From Leptospira sp. WS4.C2 (GTDB lineage: Bacteria; Spirochaetota; Leptospiria; Leptospirales; Leptospiraceae), in assembly GCF_040833985.1 (NCBI RefSeq), contig NZ_CP162139.1:1446001-1510000 (forward strand): 64,000 bases of DNA, given 5' to 3'. The position numbers and the translations under genes were made by a program. The notes under the pieces were generated by a model. That model was not told the DNA's origin. It ran no database searches and saw nothing but the letters and a program-made list of their open reading frames with translations. Of this stretch, positions 38,891 through 48,594 are shown one piece after another. Position 1 is the stretch's first letter; each line of letters starts with the position of its first letter.

Positions 38891-39618
38891 TTTTCCCTAT
38901 CGGCGAGATCGAGTGCTTTTGCATCTGCTTCTGGATACTTTGTCAAATACTCGGAAACAATTTTCTTTTTCCCGTCCAGTCTATCTAAATGGTTTTCAAT
39001 GATATGGCCGAAGTCTAACTTACCAGTTACAATTTCATACCGTTCGGTTTCGATGGTTCCTAAATCTAAATCTACCGGGACTTCATTGGCCTTGTCGGCA
39101 TATTCTTTTGCCTTTTCCCAATAAGGAAGGGCTTCTTTGTAAAAGGCTTCTGCCACATTAAAACTTTCTTTGAGTTCGTGGGCGAAATCTAAATTATAAA
39201 AATAGACATGGCGTTTGTCAAATTTGGAACCAAGCCTCATGTAAGAACGCATGATTTGAATGTTGATGTGCATAAACATCAAATTACGATATTTGTAGTA
39301 TTCTTGTTCCGTTTTTGTCTCACATAATGAGTGTTTGGGGTGACGGAAACGTTTTCCCAGAGCGATTTTTAACCAATAGATATTTTTTCTGATTTCATTA
39401 TCGTTGTAATGTTGTTTGAGGTTGTACAACTCGTAAAAGTCTTCCAAATATTTGGGTTCCCATTTGTGGAGTTTGTAGGGCACCCAATCGGAAAACTTGG
39501 TATAAGGTCCATTTTTTTGGTATTCGTAGTTGTAATCGATGTCAGTTTCCCAGGCACTCAGGGAATTTGAGAACAAGGATAGTGTAAATACGAGCGATAA
39601 TAAAAATCCTTGTTTCAT
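38887..39618 (-). CDS. Exported helical protein of unknown function
   Basis: The protein (243 residues from ATG 39618) has a signal peptide (GFLLSLVFTLSLFSNSLSAW) and a mature part rich in charged and aromatic residues with long predicted helices (KYLEDFYELYNLKQHYNDNE, AFYKEALPYWEKAKEYADKA). No catalytic motif was recognised. Its general look recalls the helical periplasmic flagellar-coiling proteins of Leptospira (FcpA/FcpB), but I could not confirm this from sequence. An open frame continues to 39696 into the response-regulator gene; the signal peptide fixes the shorter start. It follows the two-component genes on the same strand, so co-expression is likely. Confidence 0.75.
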   Translation of the reverse strand: MKQGFLLSLVFTLSLFSNSLSAWETDIDYNYEYQKNGPYTKFSDWVPYKLHKWEPKYLEDFYELYNLKQHYNDNEIRKNIYWLKIALGKRFRHPKHSLCETKTEQEYYKYRNLMFMHINIQIMRSYMRLGSKFDKRHVYFYNLDFAHELKESFNVAEAFYKEALPYWEKAKEYADKANEVPVDLDLGTIETERYEIVTGKLDFGHIIENHLDRLDGKKKIVSEYLTKYPEADAKALDLADREN

Positions 39619-39665
39619 TGTTAGAAGTATCGGCGAAAGTTTCCGATTCCCCAACCCAAGGAATC

Positions 39666-40349
39666 CTATTTTAGTGGGAAGACCTCGGTAACCCATTGGT
39701 AGCCGACACCCCGGACATTGCGGATGGATTCCTCTCCCAGTGCATCCCGAAGCCGAACGATGGCGTTATCGATGGTCCTTTCCGTGGGAAAACTTTCCTC
39801 TCCGACAAGATAATCTAGGATTTCTGAGCGACTGAAAACTTTTCTCACATCCGAGAGTAGGAGGGCAAGTAAGGCACAATCCCGTTTAGAAAGTAATACG
39901 GAAGTTCCATCTTCTTTTTTCACAAGAAAGGAATCTAGGTGGATTTCTTTCCCATCCATTTTCCATTTTTGACCAAAGTGGGGACGGGTTTGAGCCACCA
40001 CCCGTTCCAAACGGATGAGAAATTCTTTCAGATGGAAAGGTTTAGGGATAAATTCGGCGGCTCCCAGTTCAAACCCACGAAGTCTTTCTTGGGCACCAGC
40101 TTGGGCGGTGAGAAATAGAAAGGGAATGTCCTTTTCTTTGGATAAAAAGAGTTCGGCCAGTTGGAATCCATTTCCATCGGGGAGTCGTAAATCGAGAACT
40201 ACCAAATCAAATTGACCTGGAGAAAAAAGGGTTTCTGCCTCGGATGCTGTTTTTGCCCATTGGACACGGTAGCGGTCCTGCTCTAGTCTTTCTTTTAAAG
40301 TTTCTCCGAGTCCTTCGTCATCTTCGACAAGTAAGATCCTTGGTTTCAT
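39666..40349 (-). CDS. OmpR-family response regulator
   Basis: The 227-residue protein has an N-terminal receiver domain (ILLVEDDEGLGETLKERL; phospho-acceptor Asp53 in LVVLDLRLPDGNGF; FLTAQ; the conserved Lys in FIPKPFHLKEFL). The C-terminal winged helix (about 130-225) carries LSKRDCALLALLLSD, RTIDNAIVRLRDALGEESIR and VRGVGYQW. It is encoded directly after the histidine kinase gene with a 4-base overlap. Targets are unknown; the exported protein gene downstream is an obvious candidate. Confidence 0.95.
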   Translation of the reverse strand: MKPRILLVEDDEGLGETLKERLEQDRYRVQWAKTASEAETLFSPGQFDLVVLDLRLPDGNGFQLAELFLSKEKDIPFLFLTAQAGAQERLRGFELGAAEFIPKPFHLKEFLIRLERVVAQTRPHFGQKWKMDGKEIHLDSFLVKKEDGTSVLLSKRDCALLALLLSDVRKVFSRSEILDYLVGEESFPTERTIDNAIVRLRDALGEESIRNVRGVGYQWVTEVFPLK

Positions 40350-41233
40350 AGAACCTCTTTTAAACTAAGTTTCACCTGAAATCCGTACGAACTGTCCGGA
40401 AATTCTAGGGAACCTTTCATTTTTTCGATTAATTTTTTAACGATATACAAACCAATTCCACTCCCGCTGGTTTTGGAATGGCGGAGGAAAGGTAGGGTAA
40501 GGTTTTTTTTGTTCCCAACAAATCCAGATCCATCATCCTCCAAAAGAAAAGAAATTTGTTTTTTTTCTTTGGTGATCGTGAGTTTGATAGTCTTGGCTTT
40601 TCCATGGCGTTTTGCATTTTCGCTTAAATTTTTAAGCATTGCAAAAAAAGCCTTTTTATCAACGTATACTTTTGTTTCTTTCGGAACGGAAACATTGCAA
40701 ATCAAATCGGGTTCATGGTGGGAATATGATTCACATAAATCAGAAATGGTAAGGGGTTCCAAATATAAAGATTCCCCTTGCATTAGGCTTGCAAGATAAA
40801 ATGCATTCCCCATTTGGGATTCAATTCTTTGGTTCTCTTTCCATATCTTTTCTAATTTTCTTTTGAGTTCAGACTCCTTTGTATTTTCAAGTAGAACTTC
40901 AACTTGCAGCTGTAAGCTGGCGATAGGTGTTTTCATTTCATGAGTGACTGTGGAAAAAAAGTCAGAGATAAGTTTGGAACGTTTGTGGTCTCTGTAAGAT
41001 AAAACAGCAAGAGTCACTCCACCCAGGGTCAACATGGAAAGAAAAAAAGATCCTTCCAATTGAAGCATCCGATTGACTCGGTTTAGCTCCGCTTGGCGAG
41101 CGGCACTAATAGAAATTTCCGATATTGTTTTTGCTTGGCGAAAGCCCAAAATCCACCACCACACCCCTAAAGAGAGAGTGAGGAAAAGCCAAGCTAGGGA
41201 AAAAAACATTCGAAATTGTGCGGATCCTCTCAA
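40346..41233 (-). CDS. Sensor histidine kinase
   Basis: The 295-residue protein has two N-terminal membrane segments (FFSLAWLFLTLSLGVWWWIL and SFFLSMLTLGGVTLAVLSYR) around a short extracytoplasmic loop of about 30 residues. The H-box FFSTVTHEMKTPIASLQLQV carries the phosphorylated His. The ATPase domain has N box LKNLSENAKRH, G1 DDGSGF and G2 GSGIGLYIVKKL. The small loop suggests sensing within the membrane or through a partner. It overlaps the response-regulator gene by 4 bases and is divergent from fbaB. Confidence 0.94.
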   Translation of the reverse strand: MRGSAQFRMFFSLAWLFLTLSLGVWWWILGFRQAKTISEISISAARQAELNRVNRMLQLEGSFFLSMLTLGGVTLAVLSYRDHKRSKLISDFFSTVTHEMKTPIASLQLQVEVLLENTKESELKRKLEKIWKENQRIESQMGNAFYLASLMQGESLYLEPLTISDLCESYSHHEPDLICNVSVPKETKVYVDKKAFFAMLKNLSENAKRHGKAKTIKLTITKEKKQISFLLEDDGSGFVGNKKNLTLPFLRHSKTSGSGIGLYIVKKLIEKMKGSLEFPDSSYGFQVKLSLKEVL

Positions 41234-41337
41234 ATTTGCCTCTCAATTCAAGTTAAGGTCATGCGGATGGACGACGAGCAAAAAAAGATGTTGTCACATT
41301 GGAAGAACCCGAGAATTTATTTTTTAGGAGAACAACT

Positions 41338-42402
41338 TTGAACTTCGACGAAATCTCGAAACATCTTGGAAACGATGCGGAATCCCTTCTTGGATTCAAA
41401 TCGCCAAAAATCGCTAAAGAACTAATCCACGTACCCGGCTCTGACTGGGTTGATCGAATTTTTGCTCCCACAGACAGGTCAATCCCTGTTCTTCGTAGCA
41501 TTCAAACCCTACTGGGAAGTGGCCGCCTTGGCGGAACTGGATATGTTTCCATTCTCCCGGTGGACCAAGGAATTGAACACTCTGCTGGTGCCTCATTTGC
41601 AAAAAACCCCATTTACTTTGATGGCGAAAATATCATCAAATTGGCAATCGAAGGTGGTTGTAACGGTGTTGCTACAACTCTCGGTGTTCTTGGATCGGTT
41701 GCAAGAAAGTATGCTCACAAAATTCCTTTCATTTTGAAAATCAACCACAATGAACTTCTCACCTACCCAAACAAAAGTGAACAAATTTTGTTTGCAACGG
41801 TAAAACAAGCCTATGACCAAGGTTGTGTTGCCGTGGGTGCCACAATTTATTTTGGTTCCGCTGATTCAGGTCGTGAGATTGTAGAGATTTCCAAAATCTT
41901 TCAAATGGCACATGAACTCGGAATGGCAACGATTCTTTGGTGTTATGTCAGAAACAATGCGTTCAAAAAAGACAAAGACTATCATGTTTCTGCTGACTTA
42001 ACAGGACAAGCAAACCATTTAGGTGTGACCATCCAAGCAGATATCATCAAACAGAAGTTACCTGAGAACAACGGTGGATACAATGTTTTAAACCAAGAAT
42101 CTTCTTATGGTAAAACAGATAAACGTATCTATTCCGACCTGACTTCTGACCACCCAATTGACCTCACTCGTTACCAAGTAGCCAATTGTTATATGGGAAG
42201 AGCGGGACTTATCAATTCTGGTGGAGCTTCTGGAGAAAATGATTTACAGGACGCCCTTAAAACAGCCGTGATCAACAAACGGGCTGGTGGAATGGGACTC
42301 ATTTCCGGAAGAAAGGCATTCCAAAAACCAATGAAGGAAGGGGTGGCACTCCTCAACGCCATCCAAGACGTATACCTATCGAAAGAAATCACAGTCGCTT
42401 AA
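41338..42402 (+). CDS. fbaB: Class I fructose-bisphosphate aldolase, FbaB/DhnA type
   Basis: This aldolase cleaves fructose-1,6-bisphosphate through a lysine Schiff base. The protein shows [40 protein letters not shown], and the lysine-containing [12 protein letters not shown], then GAGGA-free C-terminal segments [20 protein letters not shown] that bind phosphate. TTG 41338 is chosen as start (354 residues), because AGGAG at 41326-41330 sits 7 bases upstream; the frame itself opens at 41299. malQ begins 5 bases after the stop, so the two sugar genes form an operon. Confidence 0.92.
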   Translation: MNFDEISKHLGNDAESLLGFKSPKIAKELIHVPGSDWVDRIFAPTDRSIPVLRSIQTLLGSGRLGGTGYVSILPVDQGIEHSAGASFAKNPIYFDGENIIKLAIEGGCNGVATTLGVLGSVARKYAHKIPFILKINHNELLTYPNKSEQILFATVKQAYDQGCVAVGATIYFGSADSGREIVEISKIFQMAHELGMATILWCYVRNNAFKKDKDYHVSADLTGQANHLGVTIQADIIKQKLPENNGGYNVLNQESSYGKTDKRIYSDLTSDHPIDLTRYQVANCYMGRAGLINSGGASGENDLQDALKTAVINKRAGGMGLISGRKAFQKPMKEGVALLNAIQDVYLSKEITVA

Positions 42403-42407
42403 AAGAC

Positions 42408-44132
42408 TTGGAATCTTTTCGAAATGTAAACAGGAGAAGGGCAGGGGTACTTGTATCTCTGCCCTCTATTGTTTCTGAACATTCTTTTGAATGTGGAGAT
42501 ATTTACAGTCTATATCCTCTTTGTAATTGGGCAAAGGACGTAGGTTTTAGCATCATTCAATTATTACCCTTAAACGATACAGGATTTGGTTACTCTCCTT
42601 ATAGTGCCATCTCTGCCTTTGCCATTGATCCACTTTATATATCCTTACATAAATTAAATCTAAATGTTAAATCTCGCAAACGTGAGATTCGATTTTTAGA
42701 AAACCATCCCCTCCGCATTCGTAATCTGAAATTAGAGACCCTCCGTAAATTCTATACGGAAAACCAAAAAGAAGCCACAAAGGTTGCTACATACTTTTTA
42801 GAAGAACATCCATGGTGTTATTCTTATGCTGCCTTTCGACTGCTGTATGAAGATTTTGAAGGAAAATCTTGGTGGGAATGGCCCAAAGAATACCAAAACC
42901 CAGATAGTGCCAAAGAATATATATTTTCTAATCGAAGAGAAGAGGCTCTTTTTTGGGTATATTTGCAAAAAATCGCCTATGATCAGTTATCTGAAGTAAA
43001 AGTCTACTTTGAAGATGCGGGCCTGTATTTAAAGGGTGATATGCCCATCCTCACCTCTAGAAATTCTTGTGATGTTTGGGAACATCCTGAGTTTTTTATT
43101 ATGGAACTGCAAGCAGGGGCACCACCCGATGGTTTTTCTAAAACCGGTCAAACTTGGGGATTCCCTGTTTTGAATTGGGAAGCCTTGGAAAAAACAAACT
43201 ACTCTTGGTGGAAGGATCGTTTGTCTTATTTAGAACATTTTTTCCATCTCTATCGCATTGACCATGTGATTGGAATGTATCGAATTTGGTCTATCCCAAA
43301 GGACGATACCACTGCACTCCATGGTTGGTTCCATCCACAATTTGGAATTGCCAAAGAAGAATTTCAGAAAGAAGGTTTAGATCCTAAACAATTTGAATCA
43401 TTAGGTCTCATTCACGAATTTATCCCCGATCATTATATTTTCTATTGGGACTTTTGGAAAGAAGCGTCCTACCAAAATTTGGAAGAAGAGATCAAGGCAA
43501 AACTATTTCCTTTATCAGAACTTCATATCCAAGAAGAGGAAAAACATTGGAAAGAGGCTGGGGAAAAAATTTTAGAGATCTTTGAATCCTTTTCCTCAAT
43601 GGTTCCTTGTGCAGAAGATTTAGGTTCCGTTCCCAGTTTTATTCGAGATTCTTTATTTGAACGCCAGATGATTGGAATCGATGTAGTTCGTTGGACTAGA
43701 TCTTTCACTACGGGTGAGTTCATTCCTGAAGAATTGTATCGAGAAAACGCAATTTCTGTTTTATCTACACATGATACAAGTTTGGCGATGGATTGGTGGA
43801 AAAACGAAGGAGATCTGGAATCTAAACTTCAATTTTTCTTTGATCGAATCGGAAAACCGAGACCCGAATCGGAGGAAGAGGTACTTGTCGGGCTTCTTCG
43901 CTTTGTATTCCAAACAAGTAGTCTTTTCTCCATCCAACTCTTCCAGGATTTAGCCCTCGGAGTTTCGGATGTTTTAAAAAATCCAGAAAAACATCGGATC
44001 AACCTTCCCGGAACCCCAGACCACTCCAATTGGACTTACCGGTTTCCCATGCTCATAGAAGACTTTGCTTCCGATTTTCAGCGTAACTTTACCCTTCGAA
44101 AGCTCGTTTTCGAGTCCGAAAGAAATTCTTAA
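42408..44132 (+). CDS. malQ: 4-alpha-glucanotransferase (amylomaltase), GH77
   Basis: MalQ moves glucan chains between maltodextrins or glycogen. The 574-residue protein has RRRAGVLVSLPSIVSEHSFE, DTGFGYSPYSAISAFAIDPL, RIDHVIGMYRIWSIP with the catalytic-site Asp, and CAEDLGSVPSFIRD with the acid-base Glu, followed by STHDT and NLPGTPDHSNWTYR. These are diagnostic of GH77. It starts at TTG 42408 directly behind fbaB and is probably translated by coupling. Length is typical of bacterial amylomaltases. Confidence 0.95.
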   Translation: MESFRNVNRRRAGVLVSLPSIVSEHSFECGDIYSLYPLCNWAKDVGFSIIQLLPLNDTGFGYSPYSAISAFAIDPLYISLHKLNLNVKSRKREIRFLENHPLRIRNLKLETLRKFYTENQKEATKVATYFLEEHPWCYSYAAFRLLYEDFEGKSWWEWPKEYQNPDSAKEYIFSNRREEALFWVYLQKIAYDQLSEVKVYFEDAGLYLKGDMPILTSRNSCDVWEHPEFFIMELQAGAPPDGFSKTGQTWGFPVLNWEALEKTNYSWWKDRLSYLEHFFHLYRIDHVIGMYRIWSIPKDDTTALHGWFHPQFGIAKEEFQKEGLDPKQFESLGLIHEFIPDHYIFYWDFWKEASYQNLEEEIKAKLFPLSELHIQEEEKHWKEAGEKILEIFESFSSMVPCAEDLGSVPSFIRDSLFERQMIGIDVVRWTRSFTTGEFIPEELYRENAISVLSTHDTSLAMDWWKNEGDLESKLQFFFDRIGKPRPESEEEVLVGLLRFVFQTSSLFSIQLFQDLALGVSDVLKNPEKHRINLPGTPDHSNWTYRFPMLIEDFASDFQRNFTLRKLVFESERNS

Positions 44133-44213
44133 ATTTTTAGCTCTATGACAGGTTCGTTCAAGTCAGACAACTCAGTTTCTGGTAGTATGGATCTTTACAC
44201 CCGGAGGTCTCCT

Positions 44214-44753
44214 TTGAGATTTGCAAAAGAAATGGCGTTTTATTCCGCTTACCATCAGGAAAAACGTAACGTATTGATCCATGTGCTTGGTGTTCCGACA
44301 ATCACCTTCACTTTGTTTGTTGTCCTTAGCCGTTTTAGTCTTTTTGAATACAATGGCTTTCATGTGTCTGCATCCCTTGTTTTCACTTTAGCGGTGCTTG
44401 GTTACTATTATACTTTGGATGTTTTATTTGCGTTTGTGGCGACTCTCGTTTTTGGGGGACTATTTGTCACCTCAGAGTGGATTACAGCACAACTACCGGC
44501 AACCACAGCTTGGACCATTTTTGGTCTCGGCCAAGTGATTGGATGGGGAGCCCAATTTTATGGACATTTTATTTTCGAAAAAAGTAGACCTGCTCTCTTT
44601 GACAATCTATTCCAAGCTTTAGTTTCCGCACCGCTCTTTGTAGTAGCAGATGTTTTCTTTGAGTTGGGATATCGACTAGACTTAAAAGCGGCAGTGGATA
44701 ACGAACTTAAAGCTAAGGGAGTTTGGAAAGACTTCTCTCATAAGGCTGCCTAA
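44214..44753 (+). CDS. DUF962 / Mpo1-like membrane protein
   Basis: The protein (179 residues) has YHQEKRNVLIHVLGVP near its start, four membrane segments, and GWGAQFYGHFIFEKSRPALF followed by APLFVVADVFFELGYR. This is the histidine and NxxxH pattern of the DUF962 family. The yeast member Mpo1 is an iron dioxygenase acting on 2-hydroxy fatty acids; the bacterial substrate is not known. The frame is open from 44145, but GGAGG at 44203-44207 lies 6 bases before TTG 44214, exactly where the family sequence begins, so that start is preferred. It follows malQ without an evident functional link. Confidence 0.85.
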   Translation: MRFAKEMAFYSAYHQEKRNVLIHVLGVPTITFTLFVVLSRFSLFEYNGFHVSASLVFTLAVLGYYYTLDVLFAFVATLVFGGLFVTSEWITAQLPATTAWTIFGLGQVIGWGAQFYGHFIFEKSRPALFDNLFQALVSAPLFVVADVFFELGYRLDLKAAVDNELKAKGVWKDFSHKAA

Positions 44754-44841
44754 ATCAATTTTGTAAGGATTGTCAAATAGTAGGGATTTGATTTCCTCAG
44801 ATAACCAGTTTTACGATCCTTCTGACTATTTTTATATGATC

Positions 44842-44881
44842 AAACAGAGGCCACTTCCTATGGTCGGTTTGGCTTCTGTTT
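44842..44881. terminator. Hairpin between convergent genes, likely bidirectional terminator
   Basis: AAACAGAGGCCA (44842-44853) and TGGCTTCTGTTT (44870-44881) pair over 12 positions with one G-T wobble. The arms start with AAAC and end with GTTT on either strand. It lies between the 3' ends of the Mpo1-like gene and the AraC gene. The short T tracts make it a moderate candidate. Confidence 0.5.
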
Positions 44882-44892
44882 GGACCTAGATT

Positions 44893-45666
44893 TCAATCCT
44901 CACAAAAACATACCCTACTCAGGGACTGGCCTCCTAAAAATAGGGACGGTTTTACTCCAAACATCTTTTTAAAAGTACGAGAGAGATGTGCCTGGTCGCT
45001 AAAACCGGCAGCATGAGAAGCAGTTGTGAGGTTTTCGCCACCTTGCAATAGTTTTGCGGCAATATGAAGGCGTTGCCATAACAAATATTGCCTGAGTGGA
45101 ATTCCCATATTATCTTTAAATAAATGCATAAATCGATCCGTAGAGATCCCTGAAATTTCTGAAAGTTCAAGCAAAGTCACTGGGTTTGGAATTTTTTCTT
45201 TGATTCTTTGGATTGCCATCTCGATTCGTTTATCATATTTTTTTGAAACAGTCTCTGAACCAAGGAGAGATAGAATTTGGTTGTAGAGGGATCTTGCGGA
45301 ATCACAGGTCAGAGTTTCACCAAACAATGGGTTGGCGATTTTTTTGATTTTTAATCTTGTTTCTTTGTCTATTGTTTTAGGAGACTGATCCATTTCGATC
45401 CGTTTGTATTCCTCTGATTTTGGATCCAGTTGGATGATGACCATTTCTGAATTGGTTCCATCCAATCTGTGGTAATAATTTGGGGGGATGATGATTCCTT
45501 CTGATTCGATCACAGAATTGGTATTGGTGTACAAATGAAAAGATCCACGGAGAGATACTAAGATAGAAACTGCATAATGAGAATGGGGTTCGGTGACAAT
45601 CCCATCCGTTCCTAGGAGAATTCGCTCTCCAAAATAAAAAAGACTTCCTTTTCTTTTAGAATCCAT
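44893..45666 (-). CDS. AraC-family transcriptional regulator
   Basis: The 257-residue protein has an N-terminal cupin-like sensor (about 15-120: TEPHSHYAVSILVSLRGSFH, with histidines and GIIIPPNYYHRLDG). The C-terminal pair of helix-turn-helix motifs (about 160-250) includes TLLELSEISGISTDRFMHLF and TASHAAGFSDQAHLSRTFKK with FGVKPSLF. This is the layout of AraC regulators that respond to small molecules. The divergent exported transglutaminase gene begins 49 bases from its start and could be its target. Confidence 0.92.
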   Translation of the reverse strand: MDSKRKGSLFYFGERILLGTDGIVTEPHSHYAVSILVSLRGSFHLYTNTNSVIESEGIIIPPNYYHRLDGTNSEMVIIQLDPKSEEYKRIEMDQSPKTIDKETRLKIKKIANPLFGETLTCDSARSLYNQILSLLGSETVSKKYDKRIEMAIQRIKEKIPNPVTLLELSEISGISTDRFMHLFKDNMGIPLRQYLLWQRLHIAAKLLQGGENLTTASHAAGFSDQAHLSRTFKKMFGVKPSLFLGGQSLSRVCFCED

Positions 45667-45715
45667 AAATTAGAAAAACTCTAAAGGCCATTTTGAAAAA
45701 GGCAAGGATTATCGA

Positions 45716-47473
45716 ATGAAAAAAATAGTTTGGGTTTTACTTTTGCAAGTTTTCCTTTCCTTTCTATTGCCCGGAATCATATCAGCGGAACCGATCTCTT
45801 GGACAGAGGTGCGTTCGAAATACAATTGGAAACTTCCCCCTAAATTTCCTGAATCAGAATCTGTGGATCTCTTTGAATCGACTTTGTATTCGGAAGGTAG
45901 GCTATTTTTACAGACAAGAGATGCCACAAAACAACCATCCATTTTTGTTTGGAATTTAGGATCTGGGGAATCGACTAAACTTCCTTGGGAGGGTGGAAAG
46001 GTCACTGGTTGGACGGAGTGTCGTGGGAACCTTTTTTTTCAAACGGCAAATACACTTTGGGAGATCCATCCACAGACATTGGTTGTAGAAAAAAAAATCC
46101 CATGGCCGGACAAGGGAAAGTCATGGAAAGACATTGTTTGTTTGGAAAATCAAATATACCGATTGGATAAAAATCAATTGGAAGTTTACAGCGTAAATAC
46201 GGGAGAACTGGTTTCCCAAATTCCTCTTCCTTTTCCTTCGGTGCAACGAATCACCAAACGAAGTGAAACGGAAATTTTTCTTATTTCTTCTTTTTGGGGA
46301 AATACCATCCAAACATATTCTCCAAAAAAACAAATGGCTGTTAGTGAGTTCAAGTTTCCTGTTTCGCACAGAGCTTTATTCAAATTAGCCGTTTTAGGTG
46401 AGGATCAGGTTCTTATTTTTGATCCATTAACGAAAACCTATGGAGAGTGGAAGTTACTTGGGAATTCTTTTTTTCCACTGAAGACACCTTTGGAAGTTGC
46501 CAATGGTTCTAAGGCCTATCGTTTTTCCCCGATCCAAAATCAAATTGAATACCAATTCCAGTGGACTGCACTCGTTGATATTCCTGAAACCAAGTTCCAT
46601 TTTGTTTTACCAAAAAAAAATACTCATTCTCAAACACTGACTGAAGAAAATTACCCATCCCAAACTTCACTGGAAGAGGATGAGGTAGGAAACCGTTTGT
46701 TAGTCCTTACCATTCCTGCAATGAAGGCCGGGGATACAAAGGATCTGGCCGTATATCGGGCGTTACTCACTCGGTATAAGATTCAATGGAATCTGGATCC
46801 AAACCTAAGTGCACCGCTGAATCAAAGTCAAAGTAAAAAAGAATTTCAAAGTTACCTGCAAGATGATTGGTTTTTGAAAATGGATTCTCCTATTGTCTTG
46901 GAAAAAAGAAATGCTCTTTTCCTAGAAAGTTCTAACCTAAAGGATGTACTTACCAAAACCCAAGGTTATGTGTCTTCGATCCCTTACAAGTCAGGTAGTT
47001 TTGAATCTGCACCCCAAGTGATTGAAAAAAACAATGGAGGATGTACTGAACATTCTTACGTCACCATGGCCTTGTTACGTGGTATAGGTATTCCATCCCG
47101 TTTGGTTTGGAACTATCTACCTACTGAATCTTCCAAGGAAATTACTTTTAATCATAAGTTTGTGGAAGTTTGGGTAGAAGGACTTGGTTGGATTCCTATG
47201 GAACCACTGGCTCCCCCAAAATCCAAACCGGGTGTGACCCATGCGAGGCACGTTATCTTTGCAGGACTTTCCAATCCCACTCACCCCAAAATAGCTGGAG
47301 GGGATCGGCTCGTTCAACTGTCGAAAGAAAGTTTAAATTTGGCAAAGAAGATAAAATTCAAACTGGTGGTCGCTAAAGCCGAAGAGGGCGAAGAAATGGA
47401 GGAGAAAGAAGAGGAAACGATCATCAAAACAAACCGTTCCCTCCTGAAAGGAGAAGATCTACTTGTGCCTTAG
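45716..47473 (+). CDS. Exported transglutaminase-like protein
   Basis: The 585-residue protein has a signal peptide (VWVLLLQVFLSFLLPGIISA), an N-terminal half of repeating beta-strand character (for example FVWNLGSGESTKLPW and IHPQTLVVEKKIPWP, suggesting a beta-propeller), and a C-terminal transglutaminase core. Catalytic Cys443 lies in NNGGCTEHSYVTM and His480 in NHKFVEVW. The usual Asp is replaced by Glu496 (GWIPMEPL). It ends in a highly acidic tail. The enzyme may crosslink or cleave peptide bonds in the envelope; the substrate is unknown. Divergent AraC regulator upstream. Confidence 0.85.
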   Translation: MKKIVWVLLLQVFLSFLLPGIISAEPISWTEVRSKYNWKLPPKFPESESVDLFESTLYSEGRLFLQTRDATKQPSIFVWNLGSGESTKLPWEGGKVTGWTECRGNLFFQTANTLWEIHPQTLVVEKKIPWPDKGKSWKDIVCLENQIYRLDKNQLEVYSVNTGELVSQIPLPFPSVQRITKRSETEIFLISSFWGNTIQTYSPKKQMAVSEFKFPVSHRALFKLAVLGEDQVLIFDPLTKTYGEWKLLGNSFFPLKTPLEVANGSKAYRFSPIQNQIEYQFQWTALVDIPETKFHFVLPKKNTHSQTLTEENYPSQTSLEEDEVGNRLLVLTIPAMKAGDTKDLAVYRALLTRYKIQWNLDPNLSAPLNQSQSKKEFQSYLQDDWFLKMDSPIVLEKRNALFLESSNLKDVLTKTQGYVSSIPYKSGSFESAPQVIEKNNGGCTEHSYVTMALLRGIGIPSRLVWNYLPTESSKEITFNHKFVEVWVEGLGWIPMEPLAPPKSKPGVTHARHVIFAGLSNPTHPKIAGGDRLVQLSKESLNLAKKIKFKLVVAKAEEGEEMEEKEEETIIKTNRSLLKGEDLLVP

Positions 47474-48577
47474 TTATTTTCTCAGGACAAAATTTTCTCC
47501 GTTTTTGGGTCCGGACTTCCGAATAAAAAGTCTTCTTTCCACAGACACACCAAGTAACACTTGGTAGATGTCTGTGAGGATGGGCCGGGAGGAATAATAT
47601 CCATGCCCAAGTCCACCCACACCAAATACAGGATCATCCACTTCGTTGACATTGATCACATCGACTCCAGAATACTTAAAACACATTCCCGCACGAGGGG
47701 CTCCGTTCACTTTTTGAGAAGCAACAAGGGCGTTGTCCCCAGGAGAACAGTAAAGAGTGATTCGTTCGGAGGAATTGGTTAGGTCACCTAAGATCAGTTC
47801 AAATTCATTTTTATCAAAGTCGGGTGCATTGAGGATCAGTTCCGATAAAAATTTCTTTTTGCCTTGTTTGGCTAGCGATGCAACCGATGGCAGCACTACT
47901 TGGTGGCCCATACTGTGAACAACTAAATGTATTTTTTTACCGAGGCCAGTGATGTCTGAAAGAAATTTTGCAAACGGTTCTCGGTTGATTTTTGCTTCCG
48001 TAAAGTTTAGGTCGTAAGTGGATTTCACCATCACTTGGGAAAGGATTCCCGGATCAGCACCGGCAGGCCAAGAATAAACCACCACTTCTCCTGGAAACTT
48101 TAGATCGTATTTGATTTGCCCCGCACGAAGCACTGCTTCCTCAAAATTAACATTGAATCCATGTACAAAAACCAACACTTCATCAGAGTTAGATGATTTG
48201 ATTTTTGTTAAAAATTCTTTATCGTCGGTGTTGATGCGGCCTTTGAATTGAAAGAATTGATTTTTGTCTTGGGCATTGTCGAGTGAGATATCACCAATGA
48301 TATGTTTAGAAGGGATGTTGACCAAACAGATTCCATAATGAGGATTGATGTCGGTGATGAATCCAAAACTTTGCGGATCACAATTGTCTTTGACTGTCAT
48401 TTCCCTGCGTGAAGTGACAAAATGAACATTTAGAATTTTGGTTTCATCGAATGGATCTACAATTCGTTTGTTGATTTGTTCCCCAATTTTTGCCGTGCAG
48501 GATAAAAATAAATGAATCACTAATACAAAGAATATTAGAAAAGTTGAATGTTTTGGGGTTAGCGTGTTTTTATACAT
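47474..48577 (-). CDS. DUF900-type alpha/beta hydrolase, putative lipoprotein
   Basis: The protein (367 residues from ATG 48577) starts with a hydrophobic signal ending in VIHLFLSCTAK, a likely lipoprotein cleavage site. The mature part matches DUF900 hydrolases: VLVFVHGFNVNFEEAVLRAG, EVVVYSWPAGADPG, the nucleophile motif HLVVHSMGHQVV, and LILNAPDFD. Downstream it has ITLYCSPGDNALVASQKVNG and the C-terminal GLGHGYY histidine. The frame extends to 48685 over the neighbouring gene, but the signal sequence sets the start. It follows the M23 peptidase gene by 17 bases. The substrate is unknown, probably an ester in the envelope. Confidence 0.84.
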   Translation of the reverse strand: MYKNTLTPKHSTFLIFFVLVIHLFLSCTAKIGEQINKRIVDPFDETKILNVHFVTSRREMTVKDNCDPQSFGFITDINPHYGICLVNIPSKHIIGDISLDNAQDKNQFFQFKGRINTDDKEFLTKIKSSNSDEVLVFVHGFNVNFEEAVLRAGQIKYDLKFPGEVVVYSWPAGADPGILSQVMVKSTYDLNFTEAKINREPFAKFLSDITGLGKKIHLVVHSMGHQVVLPSVASLAKQGKKKFLSELILNAPDFDKNEFELILGDLTNSSERITLYCSPGDNALVASQKVNGAPRAGMCFKYSGVDVINVNEVDDPVFGVGGLGHGYYSSRPILTDIYQVLLGVSVERRLFIRKSGPKNGENFVLRK

Positions 48578-48594
48578 AGGTGAATGAATCCCGA

